Shown: piece by piece, positions 26,361-35,038 of the stretch | Layout of the letters: each line of letters opens with the position of its first letter | How positions within the stretch are numbered: the stretch's first letter is position 1 | Source of the DNA: Bacillota bacterium | Lineage (GTDB): Bacteria; Bacillota; Sulfobacillia; Sulfobacillales; Sulfobacillaceae | DNA: 52,285 bases | Direction: 5' to 3' | Assembly (NCBI GenBank): GCA_021784595.1 | Contig: JAJYHT010000071.1 | Span: 1-52,285, forward strand | Made by a program: the position numbers and the translations under genes | The notes under the pieces: generated by a model | What the model saw: only the letters and a program-made list of their open reading frames with translations | Told to the model about the DNA's origin: nothing | Databases searched by the model: none

Positions 26361-26616
26361 AAATTTTGACTCTCTTCTCATCGGACTCTGACTCTTCTTA
26401 TACTCCGAAGGACGTTGCCCAGTACCTCAAAACACTGCCACGAAAAGAACGCCGACGAATCCTCAAGCAGCCTGGACATGGGGAAAAGAACTCATCGGGG
26501 TTCTGTCCATACCCTTGTTGGCGATTGCCGGCCACATGTCCCAGGTGAGCGGTATCTACGCGGTATTAGGATTGGATGCCCTTGCCATTTTAGTTGGTGC
26601 CATTCGGCGCTTTTAA
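26360..26616 (+). pseudogene. Relic of the 3' end of a membrane transporter gene
   Basis: One frame reads YTPKDVAQYLKTLPRKERRR then ILKQ to about 26470; the next frame continues AAWTWGKELIGVLSIPLLAI, HMSQVSGIYAVLGLDALAIL and VGAIRRF to a TAA at 26614-26616. The pieces join with one frameshift into a basic cytoplasmic loop and two C-terminal helices. This looks like the last part of an MFS-type carrier. No upstream part of it was found. Confidence 0.5.
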
Positions 26617-26731
26617 TGTCATAACCCGAGAACTTCAGGTCTTTTGAGCAAGTGCTCGAAAGCTTTTTTTCGCTCTGCTTAGAGCCTAATGACGAAGGAC
26701 AGCTATAGTCAGACGCACTCTTGCCCCGCGG

Positions 26732-28378
26732 CTACGCACCCAATCGCACGGCATTTATGCCTTTGACTCGAAACCCGATTCGCCAAGCTATCATATTAGC
26801 CAATACCAGAAAAATCATATACCAGTAAATAGCGCCTGACATTAGAGTGACCAAAAATTGCAGGCCAGCCATAACGCCGACCAGAGCCAAAAGAATCAGC
26901 CCTACGATTCGTTCACTCGGTTGGGCCAGCTGAAAGGGCTCAGAGAAGGGCAGTCCCTTGCGAAGGAATCTAAATGCGATGACTGCATAGACTAACATGC
27001 TCAAAAGAGCCACAGTCAGATCAGGAATCACACGGATTCCGAACAAAACAGTGAATACCAGACCTTCGATAAAGTAAACCGGTAAAAAAAGCTGGTACAC
27101 GAAAGCTTTTACTGTTCCCTTAAAGACATCTTCCAAATGTTCGATGGGACTCACTTGGTATATCCAGGCCGCTTTATATTGCCCAGAGTACCTAAGAGTC
27201 ATGAGCACCGTCGGAATCATGACGCTGCTCATATAGATGGCCAAGTACCAATGACTAGAACCCAAACTGTGCAGTCCTTGCGACCATGCTGGGTTGAAGA
27301 TTAGGATAAAGGGAAACGCAATGGCAAATCCGAGCGAAGGATACACTTTCAACTTGAACTCCCGTTCTCTGCCCATCATAATCGAGGCAAACTCGAACAT
27401 CGTGCGTTCATCGCGACGACGGCATGCCAGACGGGCAAGATTTCTGCGCCACCCATGCTTAGTCGTGGGAGAATGGGTGGTTGTGGCCGAAAGCTTTTCC
27501 AAGCGTGTTTCAAATGCCGGCATAAACCGAACATAAGCAAAAAACAGCGCCAGTGGAACAAACAAGGCCAATACCAACAGTATCATTGTAAGGTTGCTAG
27601 ACTGCCGGCCAAAAAGCTCGGCAAACAGAGCTCCAAACCACATCGGCGGAATCACGGCCTGCCACCAGGCAGGGCGCAGGACTACCCGCAACTTCACCAC
27701 ATCAAATACCCGACCAATCACCTGATATCCAATTACCATGGCAATGGAAAGCCCTATCTGCACGTAATTGATGAAGTCTTTCATGCGTTCGCCATCGAAG
27801 AAATTCAAAATACCCAGGTATAACAGCGTGGTTACCGTCATGATAAGCAAATCCATCCAGACTAGGCTCAAGGCAAACGTGAGCCCAAACCAGAAACCTT
27901 GCGCTATGAAAGCAGCCAACAAAGATGGCCCGGCCAAAACTGTCGTTAATAAAGTGAGATAAATCACCACGTGGATAGCGCGCGCAAAGCCCAATGTGCG
28001 ACCGGTCACTGGCTTAGTCGCGATGATAATTCTATCGCGGATATCGAGCAGAACCGTGGAAAAGTCGGAGATCATCGAGGTCATCACTAAAAACATTAAG
28101 ATACCAAAAACCACACTCATTTGAAACAGATAATTCCTGCCCATCACGACAAATGGGATTAAGATCACACCCATGAACAAATATACCCATAAAGAGGTCA
28201 AAAATCCATTACGGTCTGGCGCACGCCGCGCATTGCGGCTTAAGATCGTTGGCACGCGGCGGCTATCCATCGTCAGTTTGGCCTGTAAAATCTTGCGCAT
28301 TATTGGATAGTCACACCCCACAGCTTCAAAAACGGTCCGAAAACGGTCTAAGATCCGCAAGGAAATAAAATCCTTCAT
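26732..28378 (-). CDS. ABC-2 type exporter permease
   Basis: About 548 residues with ten or more hydrophobic segments in two sets, separated by a basic cytoplasmic stretch (about residues 290-330, HGWRRNLARLACRRRDERTM). It resembles the large ABC_export/YwaF-like permeases of Firmicutes. Its ATG at 28378 shares one base with the stop of the ATPase gene (TGATG), with GGAG 9 bp upstream; the longer frame from 28411 is unlikely. It forms an exporter with the ATPase. Substrate unknown. Confidence 0.8.
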   Translation of the reverse strand: MKDFISLRILDRFRTVFEAVGCDYPIMRKILQAKLTMDSRRVPTILSRNARRAPDRNGFLTSLWVYLFMGVILIPFVVMGRNYLFQMSVVFGILMFLVMTSMISDFSTVLLDIRDRIIIATKPVTGRTLGFARAIHVVIYLTLLTTVLAGPSLLAAFIAQGFWFGLTFALSLVWMDLLIMTVTTLLYLGILNFFDGERMKDFINYVQIGLSIAMVIGYQVIGRVFDVVKLRVVLRPAWWQAVIPPMWFGALFAELFGRQSSNLTMILLVLALFVPLALFFAYVRFMPAFETRLEKLSATTTHSPTTKHGWRRNLARLACRRRDERTMFEFASIMMGREREFKLKVYPSLGFAIAFPFILIFNPAWSQGLHSLGSSHWYLAIYMSSVMIPTVLMTLRYSGQYKAAWIYQVSPIEHLEDVFKGTVKAFVYQLFLPVYFIEGLVFTVLFGIRVIPDLTVALLSMLVYAVIAFRFLRKGLPFSEPFQLAQPSERIVGLILLALVGVMAGLQFLVTLMSGAIYWYMIFLVLANMIAWRIGFRVKGINAVRLGA

Positions 28379-29205
28379 CAGGTCACACTCCCCAAAATGA
28401 TAGACAGACACTCTTGGGCTATTTCCTGGTGATCTAGAAATCCGGTAATTTGTCCAAAAATCCCTTCCAGGGATTTCTCATGGCTAATATTCTTCAATTG
28501 TTCAAAGTTCCCGTCAGCGACAATCTCTCCATGGTTTAACAAAATGATACGATTGCTGATTTTTTCTACCACTTCCATGATATGGGAAGAATAGAAGATC
28601 GTCTTGCCGGCCGCAGCCAACTGAGCCAATAAATCCTTCACTATTATGACGCTGTTGGCGTCCAGCCCACTTAATGGTTCGTCAAGAAACAAAATATCCG
28701 GATTGTGTAACAAGCTCGAGATCAGCAGCACTTTTTGCCGCATTCCTTTGGAATATGAGGCAATGCGGGAGTTATATACATCCTCCAAGCCCAACACCGT
28801 CATTAGCGACTGGGCTTTGCGACTTGCCCGTTCTTCATTAATCCCATACAAGCCTCCCACAAAGGTTAAATATTCCGCCGCGGTTAGCGTCTCGTAAATC
28901 TCTGCAGTTTCCGGCACGTATCCAATTTTTCGCTTATATTCGACATCCCCGTTCGCAATGTCAACACCCATAATCTGAATGGTCCCGGTGTATCCGGTCA
29001 CCAGTCCCAGCATGGCTTTGATGGTGGTGCTCTTACCCGCGCCATTTGGACCGATATACCCAATAATTTGGCCGCGCTGCACCTCCAAATTTATTCCGTT
29101 TAAGACAAGTTGATCGCCATATCTCATTTTCATATCGCGTATTGAAATCACAACCTCTGAACTCATTCGCACGTGCAGGACAGAGCGTTTGCCCAAAAAT
29201 ACCAT
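28378..29205 (-). CDS. ABC transporter ATP-binding protein
   Basis: A 275-residue ATPase. Walker A is GYIGPNGAGKSTTIK, the Q-loop is VPETAEIYETL, the signature is SYSKGMRQKVLLISSL, Walker B is DILFLDEPLSGLD, and the H-loop is SSHIMEVVEKI. It is of the daunorubicin/CcmA type that powers ABC-2 exporters and is cotranscribed with the following permease. The ATG at 29205 and the ATG at 29166 (MSSEVVISIRD) are both possible; neither has a strong ribosome-binding site, and family alignment would favour 29166. Confidence 0.88.
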   Translation of the reverse strand: MVFLGKRSVLHVRMSSEVVISIRDMKMRYGDQLVLNGINLEVQRGQIIGYIGPNGAGKSTTIKAMLGLVTGYTGTIQIMGVDIANGDVEYKRKIGYVPETAEIYETLTAAEYLTFVGGLYGINEERASRKAQSLMTVLGLEDVYNSRIASYSKGMRQKVLLISSLLHNPDILFLDEPLSGLDANSVIIVKDLLAQLAAAGKTIFYSSHIMEVVEKISNRIILLNHGEIVADGNFEQLKNISHEKSLEGIFGQITGFLDHQEIAQECLSIILGSVT

Positions 29206-29414
29206 TCGCCCGTTAAAAGCTGTTTTGTCCCGCTTCCTCCCTCTCCATAACCTATCGTCACGAGTAAACCTATCAGCGATTGTACCATCAAGCGTGGTTA
29301 TGGACTATTGTATACGTCGGAGCGGATCTAGAGATCCCGCCTCTTGTGCCGCATTCTCAGATTGGAGGCATCAAACCATCCACGTAGAGACCCAAATAGA
29401 GGAAATATAGGCTC

Positions 29415-29768
29415 ATGATTTCTTCGGAGCGTGGGCATAGTAGACTCATGAAAACCCTAAGTTTTGCCTTAACTTCTATGGGATTGGCACTGCTGACCTT
29501 TATCATTTGGACGGGGTCGCAGCACACGCTAGACCCATGGCACATAGCGCCAACCTTATATACCTGGACCGCTACTGCGATTGGGGCTCTCTCCTTGATT
29601 GTCGTGTGGGTCCAGCCGCAATTGGCCATGTTTTTGCTGTTCGGCGCCAGCATTGCAGGCATCCCCAGTTGGCTGGCGGTGTGGGCTGGGCCAGGGAGCT
29701 TCTTTTTAAGCGCGGCACTGTTGCTTCTGACTACGATAAGCCAGTCCAAGCCTCCGAGAGCCCCATAA
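29415..29768 (+). CDS. Small four-helix membrane protein, unknown
   Basis: 117 residues with about four hydrophobic segments (for example FALTSMGLALLTFIIWTG, TWTATAIGALSLIVVWV, MFLLFGASIAGIPSWLAVWA and FFLSAALLLLTTI). No known family recognised. The ATG at 29415 has AGAGGA 11 bp upstream; the ATG at 29448 (MKTLSFALTS) is an alternative. Divergent from the ABC exporter operon and convergent with hsp20. Confidence 0.6.
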   Translation: MISSERGHSRLMKTLSFALTSMGLALLTFIIWTGSQHTLDPWHIAPTLYTWTATAIGALSLIVVWVQPQLAMFLLFGASIAGIPSWLAVWAGPGSFFLSAALLLLTTISQSKPPRAP

Positions 29769-29851
29769 ATATACGAACATTCCCTGTGCCACCGGGGTGG
29801 ATGAATTCAACCGCAGTTCGATAGCCCGCTGGATTTGTTTCAAGCGATGCC

Positions 29852-29883
29852 CATAAAAGAAGCGTGGTCCATATGGACCACGC
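29852..29883 (-). terminator. Terminator of hsp20
   Basis: A perfect 22-base palindrome (29862-29883; arms GCGTGGTCCAT) followed on the minus strand by TTCTTTTA, 12 bp beyond the hsp20 stop. It is a typical Rho-independent terminator. Confidence 0.8.
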
Positions 29884-29895
29884 CTTCAACCCGTC

Positions 29896-30300
29896 TTAGT
29901 TGGTGCTCTCGGTCAATGAAACCGGCTTTGCGGTTTCGATTTTAATTGAAATCGTCTTCTTGGCTATCAAGGGCACCCGGATGGTCAGTAATCCATCCTT
30001 CAACTCCGCAGCAATTGCGGACTCATCCGTGGCTTGCGGCAACTGAACTCGATAATGGAATCCCGGCGTCCGAATTTCCCGCCGCATGTAGGACCACCCG
30101 TCGTCCTCCGTACCCTCTTTAGCGCGTTGTCCGACTATATCCAACAATTTATCTTCCCAGGTCATTTCCAGTTGGCTAGCATCATATCCAGGAACAGCCA
30201 ATACAACTTGAAACTCCTGGTCATTCTTGCGAATGTTTATCGAGGGCAGTGCAGCTTCTACTGCCAACGGATTCCACAACATATCTTGAAGCATACTCAT
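29896..30300 (-). CDS. Small heat shock protein (Hsp20/alpha-crystallin)
   Basis: About 134 residues. The alpha-crystallin domain spans most of the protein: INIRKNDQEFQVVLAVPGYD, LEMTWEDKLLDIVGQR, REIRTPGFHYRVQLPQ and LKDGLLTIRVPLI, the last carrying the GLLTI-RVP motif, followed by an IxI-type tail (SIKIETA). It acts as an ATP-independent holdase in the cytoplasm. The ATG at 30300 has GGAGGAG 7 bp upstream. The promoter is at 30343-30371 and the terminator at 29852-29883, so it is a single-gene unit. No CIRCE element was seen. Confidence 0.93.
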   Translation of the reverse strand: MSMLQDMLWNPLAVEAALPSINIRKNDQEFQVVLAVPGYDASQLEMTWEDKLLDIVGQRAKEGTEDDGWSYMRREIRTPGFHYRVQLPQATDESAIAAELKDGLLTIRVPLIAKKTISIKIETAKPVSLTESTN

Positions 30301-30342
30301 CGGTAACTCCTCCTTAAATTGTCTTTGACTTTTCTTGACTTT

Positions 30343-30371
30343 AATGTACATCGAGGGCAGCGTAGAGTCAA
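30343..30371 (-). promoter_or_regulatory. hsp20 promoter
   Basis: On the minus strand TTGACT (30371-30366), a 17-bp spacer and TACATT (30348-30343) form a good housekeeping promoter about 40 bp before the hsp20 ATG. Short AAAGTCAA repeats follow the -10. Confidence 0.6.
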
Positions 30372-30597
30372 TAGGGTTTTTCAATAATCCCAAGAATTTT
30401 TTCGTGGAGTTTGCAATCCTTGCCCCATGTCCTAAAGGGCAAAATTCAAAGTGGTCCGCTTGGCGCGAAATTTTCCTCTACTAATGCCGCGTTGGACCAT
30501 ACACGAAGCTCGTGACCAGCCGCCTATGGTATCACAGGAAATTAATCCGGTAGGCGTTTCGCAACGGTGACACCCACGAGCAAAAAGAATCAGAGGT

Positions 30598-31170
30598 TTA
30601 CGAGGTAAGCAGCCGCAAAAGCCAAGTAGCGTAACGAGCGGCGATAATGTCAGGTGTCAACCTGCCATGGGGACGATACCAGTGGTGTATGCCATTCAAC
30701 GCCGACAAAACCAACAACCGGGCCAAGTGCGGGTCCTCTATCTGAAATGCATGACCTGCAATCCCTTGATCAATTAATTCTTGCCACAAATCCTCGTAAG
30801 CCCGTCGCAAGTCTAATACTTCTTGCCGCCCTTGGTCGCCAAAAGAAGCTTTTTCGTCTAAATAAATGCGCGCGCCGTCCAAGCTGCCAGTGATAACCCC
30901 CACGTGCGCCCTTACCGCCTTGGTAAACTTTTCGTTTACCATCAAATTACTGTGGACAATAGGGTCCAAGGCCGTTGTAAACTGATTCGCCGCCATTCTA
31001 ACTATTTCCAGCAGCAAAGCCTCTTTGTTGGCAATATGGGCGTACAGACTTCCGGAAAGCACTCCCGCGCGTTCGGCAATGTCCCGGACCGTCGTGGCGT
31101 GGTATCCCTTAGTGCTAAACAGATACGCCGCAGCTTCCACAATTTCCGATTTCTTACTGGGACGCGCCAC
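30598..31170 (-). CDS. TetR family transcriptional regulator
   Basis: 190 residues. The N-terminal helix-turn-helix shows IVEAAAYLFSTKGYHATTVR, DIAERAGVLSGSLYAHIANK and EALLLEIV, the TetR signature. The C-terminal ligand domain (TetR_C_33/KstR2-like, with ARLLVLSALNGIHHWYRPHG) suggests a regulator of acyl-CoA or lipid genes, as that family often is, but no such genes are adjacent. The GTG start has GGGAGAG 8 bp upstream, inside the end of the GNAT gene. Last gene of the purE-purK-GNAT-tetR run. Confidence 0.88.
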   Translation of the reverse strand: MARPSKKSEIVEAAAYLFSTKGYHATTVRDIAERAGVLSGSLYAHIANKEALLLEIVRMAANQFTTALDPIVHSNLMVNEKFTKAVRAHVGVITGSLDGARIYLDEKASFGDQGRQEVLDLRRAYEDLWQELIDQGIAGHAFQIEDPHLARLLVLSALNGIHHWYRPHGRLTPDIIAARYATWLLRLLTS

Positions 31171-31172
31171 GT

Positions 31173-31676
31173 CTAATCTCTCCCTTTGGGGGTCAGTCGC
31201 ATGTCAAACCATACCTTATCACGGCCTTCAATGCCATTTTCCACGATGGGTTCGCTATAGCCATGGTCGGCTACGAAATAGTCAGCCTCTATCCATCGCA
31301 TCCGCATGCCAGCCTTTTGATAAAATGCCAGGTTGCCTACACTGCAATTGGCTGTGCCTACCACCATTTGGACGTATCCTAATGCACTATAGCGCAGAGC
31401 CAATTCCTGAATGAAATGGCGACCAATCCCCTGTCCCCGCCACTTCGCTCCTACCGCCAAGAGCTTTAGCTCAATGATGGATTGCGGATCGCGGACATAA
31501 TCCATCATTAGCGCCACGGCACGGCAACTGTCCCGATGGGCAAAGCTCCATAGGGTTCCTTGCTGCCAATATCGCAGTAAGGCAGATGGTTCTTCCGCCA
31601 AAATCATCAAGTCCCAATAGGGATTACGGTTCCGAACCTGCTTCATAGTCCATCCGTTAGCCTGCATCGCCGCCAT
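31173..31676 (-). CDS. GNAT family N-acetyltransferase
   Basis: 167 residues. Acetyl-CoA-binding motif A is LLAVGAKWRGQGIGRHFIQE, preceded by the SIIELK strand and followed by the ALGYVQMVVGTANCSVGNLA and FYQKAGMRMRW strands of the GNAT fold. Acceptor unknown. It overlaps the end of purK by 20 bp if the ATG at 31676 is used; the ATG at 31667 is possible. The close packing implies translation coupled to purK. Confidence 0.82.
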   Translation of the reverse strand: MAAMQANGWTMKQVRNRNPYWDLMILAEEPSALLRYWQQGTLWSFAHRDSCRAVALMMDYVRDPQSIIELKLLAVGAKWRGQGIGRHFIQELALRYSALGYVQMVVGTANCSVGNLAFYQKAGMRMRWIEADYFVADHGYSEPIVENGIEGRDKVWFDMRLTPKGRD

Positions 31677-32826
31677 CTTTAGCTACCATCAGCCGGCGCG
31701 CCCGCAATGCGGTGCGTGCTGCTTGATCGGCACTCCCCTCAATCACCGTCAGATGCCCCATTTTGCGTCCCACGCGCGGTTCGGTTTTCCCGTAAAGATA
31801 CAAATGCGCCCCAGACAACGCGAGTGCTTTGTCGAATGCTGGTGACTCACTTCGTCCTTGCCACAGGTCTCCTAACAGGTTGACCATCGCCGCCGGATAA
31901 AGAAGTTTTGGGTTCGCCAAGGGCAGTCCGGCCACAGCGCGGATCATTTCCTCAAATTGTGAGACCGCGCAAGCTTCCATCGTATAATGGCCGGAATTAT
32001 GCGGTCTGGGTGCCATCTCGTTGACCAGCAGCCGGCCGTCTCGAGTGACAAAGAACTCCACCGCTAAAATTCCCACCAATTCTAGCGCCGCGGCTAGCGC
32101 TCCCGCATATTCTTTGGCTTTGGCTGCTATCCCCGCCCCAACTTGCGCTGGCGCTACCGTTACGTCTAAAATACCCTCTACGTGCTGATTTTCCACTAAA
32201 GGGAAATATTCGATTTCTCCGTCTCGGGCCCGCGCCACCACAATGGACACTTCTGCCGCAAAGTCCACCCACCCTTCAACAATTAGGGGATGCGTTCCAG
32301 CGCCTAACTGATTCCAGACGGATTCTACAACTTGCGCATCGCGAACCACTCGCTGACCCTTGCCGTCATATCCGCCAGTGGCGGTTTTGACCATGAGCGG
32401 GAACCCAATATGTCCGAGCGCAACAATCAAATCTTGGTATTCGGACACAGCAGCAAACGGTGCGGTCGGAATCCCTAATCCCAGACACAACGTCTTTTCC
32501 TGTATCCGATTCTGCGACACGCTCAGTGCCTTTAGTCCCGGCCGTACCTCTACGCCGTGCGCTTGAATCCGCTGCACCGAAGGCACCGGAACATTTTCGA
32601 ATTCATATGTAGCCACTGCCACTTTGGCAGCCATCTGGTCCAGAGCCTGCTCGTCGTCATAATCCGAGACAATCAGTTCTGCCCCCACTTGGCCGGCAGG
32701 ACAGTCTGGATCCGGATCTAATACCACGCAGCGATAGCCTAAGTGGTGGGATGCAATGACCAAATACCGACCGAGTTGGCCTCCGCCTAAAATCCCAATC
32801 ACGGATGACGTAGGCAATGGATTCAC
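31657..32826 (-). CDS. purK: N5-carboxyaminoimidazole ribonucleotide synthase PurK
   Basis: About 389 residues of the ATP-grasp family. It has the N-terminal [31 protein letters not shown], the ATP-binding [19 protein letters not shown] and the C-terminal metal-binding [19 protein letters not shown]. It makes N5-CAIR from AIR, ATP and bicarbonate for purine synthesis. The GTG at 32826 overlaps the purE stop (GTGA) with GGGGGA upstream; the TTG at 32829 is also possible. It follows purE directly. Confidence 0.93.
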   Translation of the reverse strand: MNPLPTSSVIGILGGGQLGRYLVIASHHLGYRCVVLDPDPDCPAGQVGAELIVSDYDDEQALDQMAAKVAVATYEFENVPVPSVQRIQAHGVEVRPGLKALSVSQNRIQEKTLCLGLGIPTAPFAAVSEYQDLIVALGHIGFPLMVKTATGGYDGKGQRVVRDAQVVESVWNQLGAGTHPLIVEGWVDFAAEVSIVVARARDGEIEYFPLVENQHVEGILDVTVAPAQVGAGIAAKAKEYAGALAAALELVGILAVEFFVTRDGRLLVNEMAPRPHNSGHYTMEACAVSQFEEMIRAVAGLPLANPKLLYPAAMVNLLGDLWQGRSESPAFDKALALSGAHLYLYGKTEPRVGRKMGHLTVIEGSADQAARTALRARRLMVAKDGGDAG

Positions 32827-33302
32827 CAAGGCACATCCCCCGTTTCCACTTGCCGCCGCATGATGTCGCGTGCCTGTTGCAGTCGGTCGCGCAGTGCGGA
32901 ATCATGCAGGGCGAGAATTTGGGCGGCTAAAATCCCAGCATTTCGCGCCCCCGCTCGGCCTACCGCTACGGTAGCCACTGGAATCCCCCCAGGCATTTGT
33001 ACAATGGAGAGTAAAGAATCCAGACCACCCAGATGTTGACTTGGTACCGGCACCCCAATGACCGGGAGCAATGTTTTAGCAGCCGTCATGCCGGGCAAAT
33101 GGGCGGCTCCCCCAGCACCCGCAATAATCACGCCAAACCCATTTTGCTGCGCGGACTCAGCAAATTCGAACATGCGGTCTGGCGTGCGATGTGCAGAAAT
33201 AATGTAGGTCTCGTGGTCCACCTGCAAATTTTTTAAGACCTCTACCGCATGCTGCATGATTTCCCAATCCGACTGACTCCCCATAATGACAGCAACTTTC
33301 AC
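32823..33302 (-). CDS. purE: N5-CAIR mutase PurE
   Basis: 159 residues, class I PurE. The AIR-binding motif [17 protein letters not shown] is at the N-terminus, followed by [34 protein letters not shown] and [20 protein letters not shown]. It converts N5-CAIR to CAIR. The start is GTG at 33302. First gene of the purE-purK run; other pur genes are not in the window. Confidence 0.95.
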   Translation of the reverse strand: MKVAVIMGSQSDWEIMQHAVEVLKNLQVDHETYIISAHRTPDRMFEFAESAQQNGFGVIIAGAGGAAHLPGMTAAKTLLPVIGVPVPSQHLGGLDSLLSIVQMPGGIPVATVAVGRAGARNAGILAAQILALHDSALRDRLQQARDIMRRQVETGDVPW

Positions 33303-33380
33303 GCGGATCCCGTTCCTTTGCCATGTAAAATATCACGTTCTGTTCTATCCCATGATAGCCTGAAGTCATGCGCAATGCTA

Positions 33381-33791
33381 CTAATGGGAATAAAGCCGCG
33401 GGTTGAGTGCCAACCAATGAACTTTAAGTTGTGATCCCAATATTTTTATTGCGCTAGGACCTTCGGCGACCGGTGCGAAACGCCATGATGGCCAGTGTTG
33501 GATGGCCATTTTGGAGGGAGTGTTGGGCAATCGTGAGATAAACAGAATGACCATGGAGCGCCCCCGTTGATCGACCCCAGTCAACCCATAAAGTAACCCT
33601 TGGGAAGCCAAGTTATCCAATGACTGACGCGACAGAGGAGGCAATGCAGGAACCATGGGCAAGATCCGAGGAAGCGTTTTAGCAATTATCCGAGGATGGT
33701 GCTCTGCCACGCCATGGGTTAGGAACCCGATGTGCCATGCCGCCAGCACCAATACCGATATGGATAGAACTAAGGACACGATGGATTTCAT
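33381..33791 (-). CDS. Small protein with N-terminal membrane anchor, unknown
   Basis: About 136 residues. One hydrophobic N-terminal segment (SIVSLVLSISVLVLAAWHIG) acts as signal or anchor, followed by a proline-rich linker (LPRILPMVPALPPLSRQ) and a small extracytoplasmic domain with basic residues. No family recognised. The start ATG at 33791 has GAGGTG 7 bp upstream, better than the GTG at 33800. It lies 78 bp upstream of purE on the same strand and diverges from moaA. Confidence 0.55.
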   Translation of the reverse strand: MKSIVSLVLSISVLVLAAWHIGFLTHGVAEHHPRIIAKTLPRILPMVPALPPLSRQSLDNLASQGLLYGLTGVDQRGRSMVILFISRLPNTPSKMAIQHWPSWRFAPVAEGPSAIKILGSQLKVHWLALNPRLYSH

Positions 33792-33848
33792 GCGGATCAC
33801 CTCGGGCAGACGCTCTTACCATACAAAACGCTTTGGCCGCTCAGGAAG

Positions 33849-33879
33849 TTACAACGTTTTGCAAAAGTCTTGCTATACT
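33849..33879 (+). promoter_or_regulatory. Candidate moaA promoter (extended -10)
   Basis: TGCTATACT (33871-33879) is an extended -10 element, with TTACAA 19 bp upstream (33849-33854) as a weak -35. It lies about 125 bp before the moaA start, leaving a fairly long leader in which no riboswitch fold could be verified by eye. Confidence 0.45.
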
Positions 33880-34003
33880 ATAAGAATATCGGGATATGCC
33901 GTCCACGAGCAATTTTTGGAAGATATTTTTTCAAAAAACGGATGCCCTATCCCCTATCCGGGTGTATGGGCGTTACATCCTGAATGAAGGGAGAGGGCCC
34001 ATA

Positions 34004-35032
34004 ATGAACAATGCTAGCGTGCCGGTCGTTCAGGACACACGAAGACGAGGCTTGGAGGATTTACGCATCTCGGTCACCGACCGATGCAATTTTCGTTGTG
34101 TATATTGTATGCCCAAAGAAGTATTTGGCAGCAGTTTTCACTTTTTACCCAGACAGGAATTGCTAACGTTTGATGAAATCACTCGGTTGGCCAGGTTGTT
34201 TGTCGCATTGGGCGTAAGAAAAATTCGTCTAACGGGCGGCGAGCCATTGGTTCGGCGTGACCTTGACGTTTTGGTGAGCCAAATTGCCGCCATCCCAGAA
34301 CTAGAAGATCTGGCCATGACAACCAATGGCTCGATGCTTACGGTCGAACGGGCCAAAGCCCTTAAAGATGCCGGGCTAAAACGAATAACCATTAGCTTGG
34401 ACGCTTTGGATGACGAGTTGTTCCGTAGCATGAACGATGTCAATTTTCCCGTTTCACGAGTGCTGAACGCCATTGACGCAGCAAGACGAGCCAAACTGGA
34501 TCCCGTTAAAGTCAACATGGTCGTAAAAAGAGGACTCAATCAAGACGCTATTCTCCCCATGGCGGACCGTTTTCGCGGGCAGGATGTGGTGGTCCGCTTT
34601 ATAGAGTTCATGGATGTTGGCACCACCAACGGCTGGCGCCTGGAGGATGTAGTACCGGGCGCGGACATTATAAAACAAATCGATCACCAGTGGCCTCTTG
34701 AGGCGGTTGCACCCACACGACCAGGGGATGTCGCAACTCGCTACCGTTACCGTGATGGGCAAGGAGAAATTGGGATCATTACATCGGTCACGCATCCTTT
34801 TTGCCACAGTTGCTCGCGGGCCCGCCTGTCTCCAGAAGGACAGCTCTATACTTGTTTATTCGGTCAATCGGGATTCGATCTTCGCGCGTTGGTGCGCAGC
34901 GAGGCCAGCGAGCAGGACATTTTAGATAAAATTCGCGGACTGTGGGCGCGCCGCGACGACCACTATTCCGAAATTCGCCGTTCCTTAACCCAAGGTCTGC
35001 CTAAAATCGAAATGTCCCATATTGGAGGATGA
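34004..35032 (+). CDS. moaA: GTP 3',8-cyclase MoaA
   Basis: 342 residues, a radical SAM enzyme. The SAM cluster motif CNFRCVYC is at residues 28-35 followed by MPKE. The SAM-binding RKIRLTGGEPLVRRDL follows, then the C-terminal cluster motif CHSC with a distant Cys (RARLSPEGQLYTC), and the protein ends in HIGG, the conserved Gly-Gly tail. It starts molybdopterin synthesis from GTP. The ATG at 34004 has GGGAGAGG upstream. The cofactor is needed by the cox-like hydroxylase in this window. Followed by the LigB-like gene after 6 bp. Confidence 0.95.
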   Translation: MNNASVPVVQDTRRRGLEDLRISVTDRCNFRCVYCMPKEVFGSSFHFLPRQELLTFDEITRLARLFVALGVRKIRLTGGEPLVRRDLDVLVSQIAAIPELEDLAMTTNGSMLTVERAKALKDAGLKRITISLDALDDELFRSMNDVNFPVSRVLNAIDAARRAKLDPVKVNMVVKRGLNQDAILPMADRFRGQDVVVRFIEFMDVGTTNGWRLEDVVPGADIIKQIDHQWPLEAVAPTRPGDVATRYRYRDGQGEIGIITSVTHPFCHSCSRARLSPEGQLYTCLFGQSGFDLRALVRSEASEQDILDKIRGLWARRDDHYSEIRRSLTQGLPKIEMSHIGG

Positions 35033-35038
35033 TGGATT

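Noticed and set aside
33880-34003. Riboswitch (for example a Moco RNA) in the moaA leader
   Set aside because: The leader is long enough, but I could not identify the conserved motif or a convincing fold by eye.
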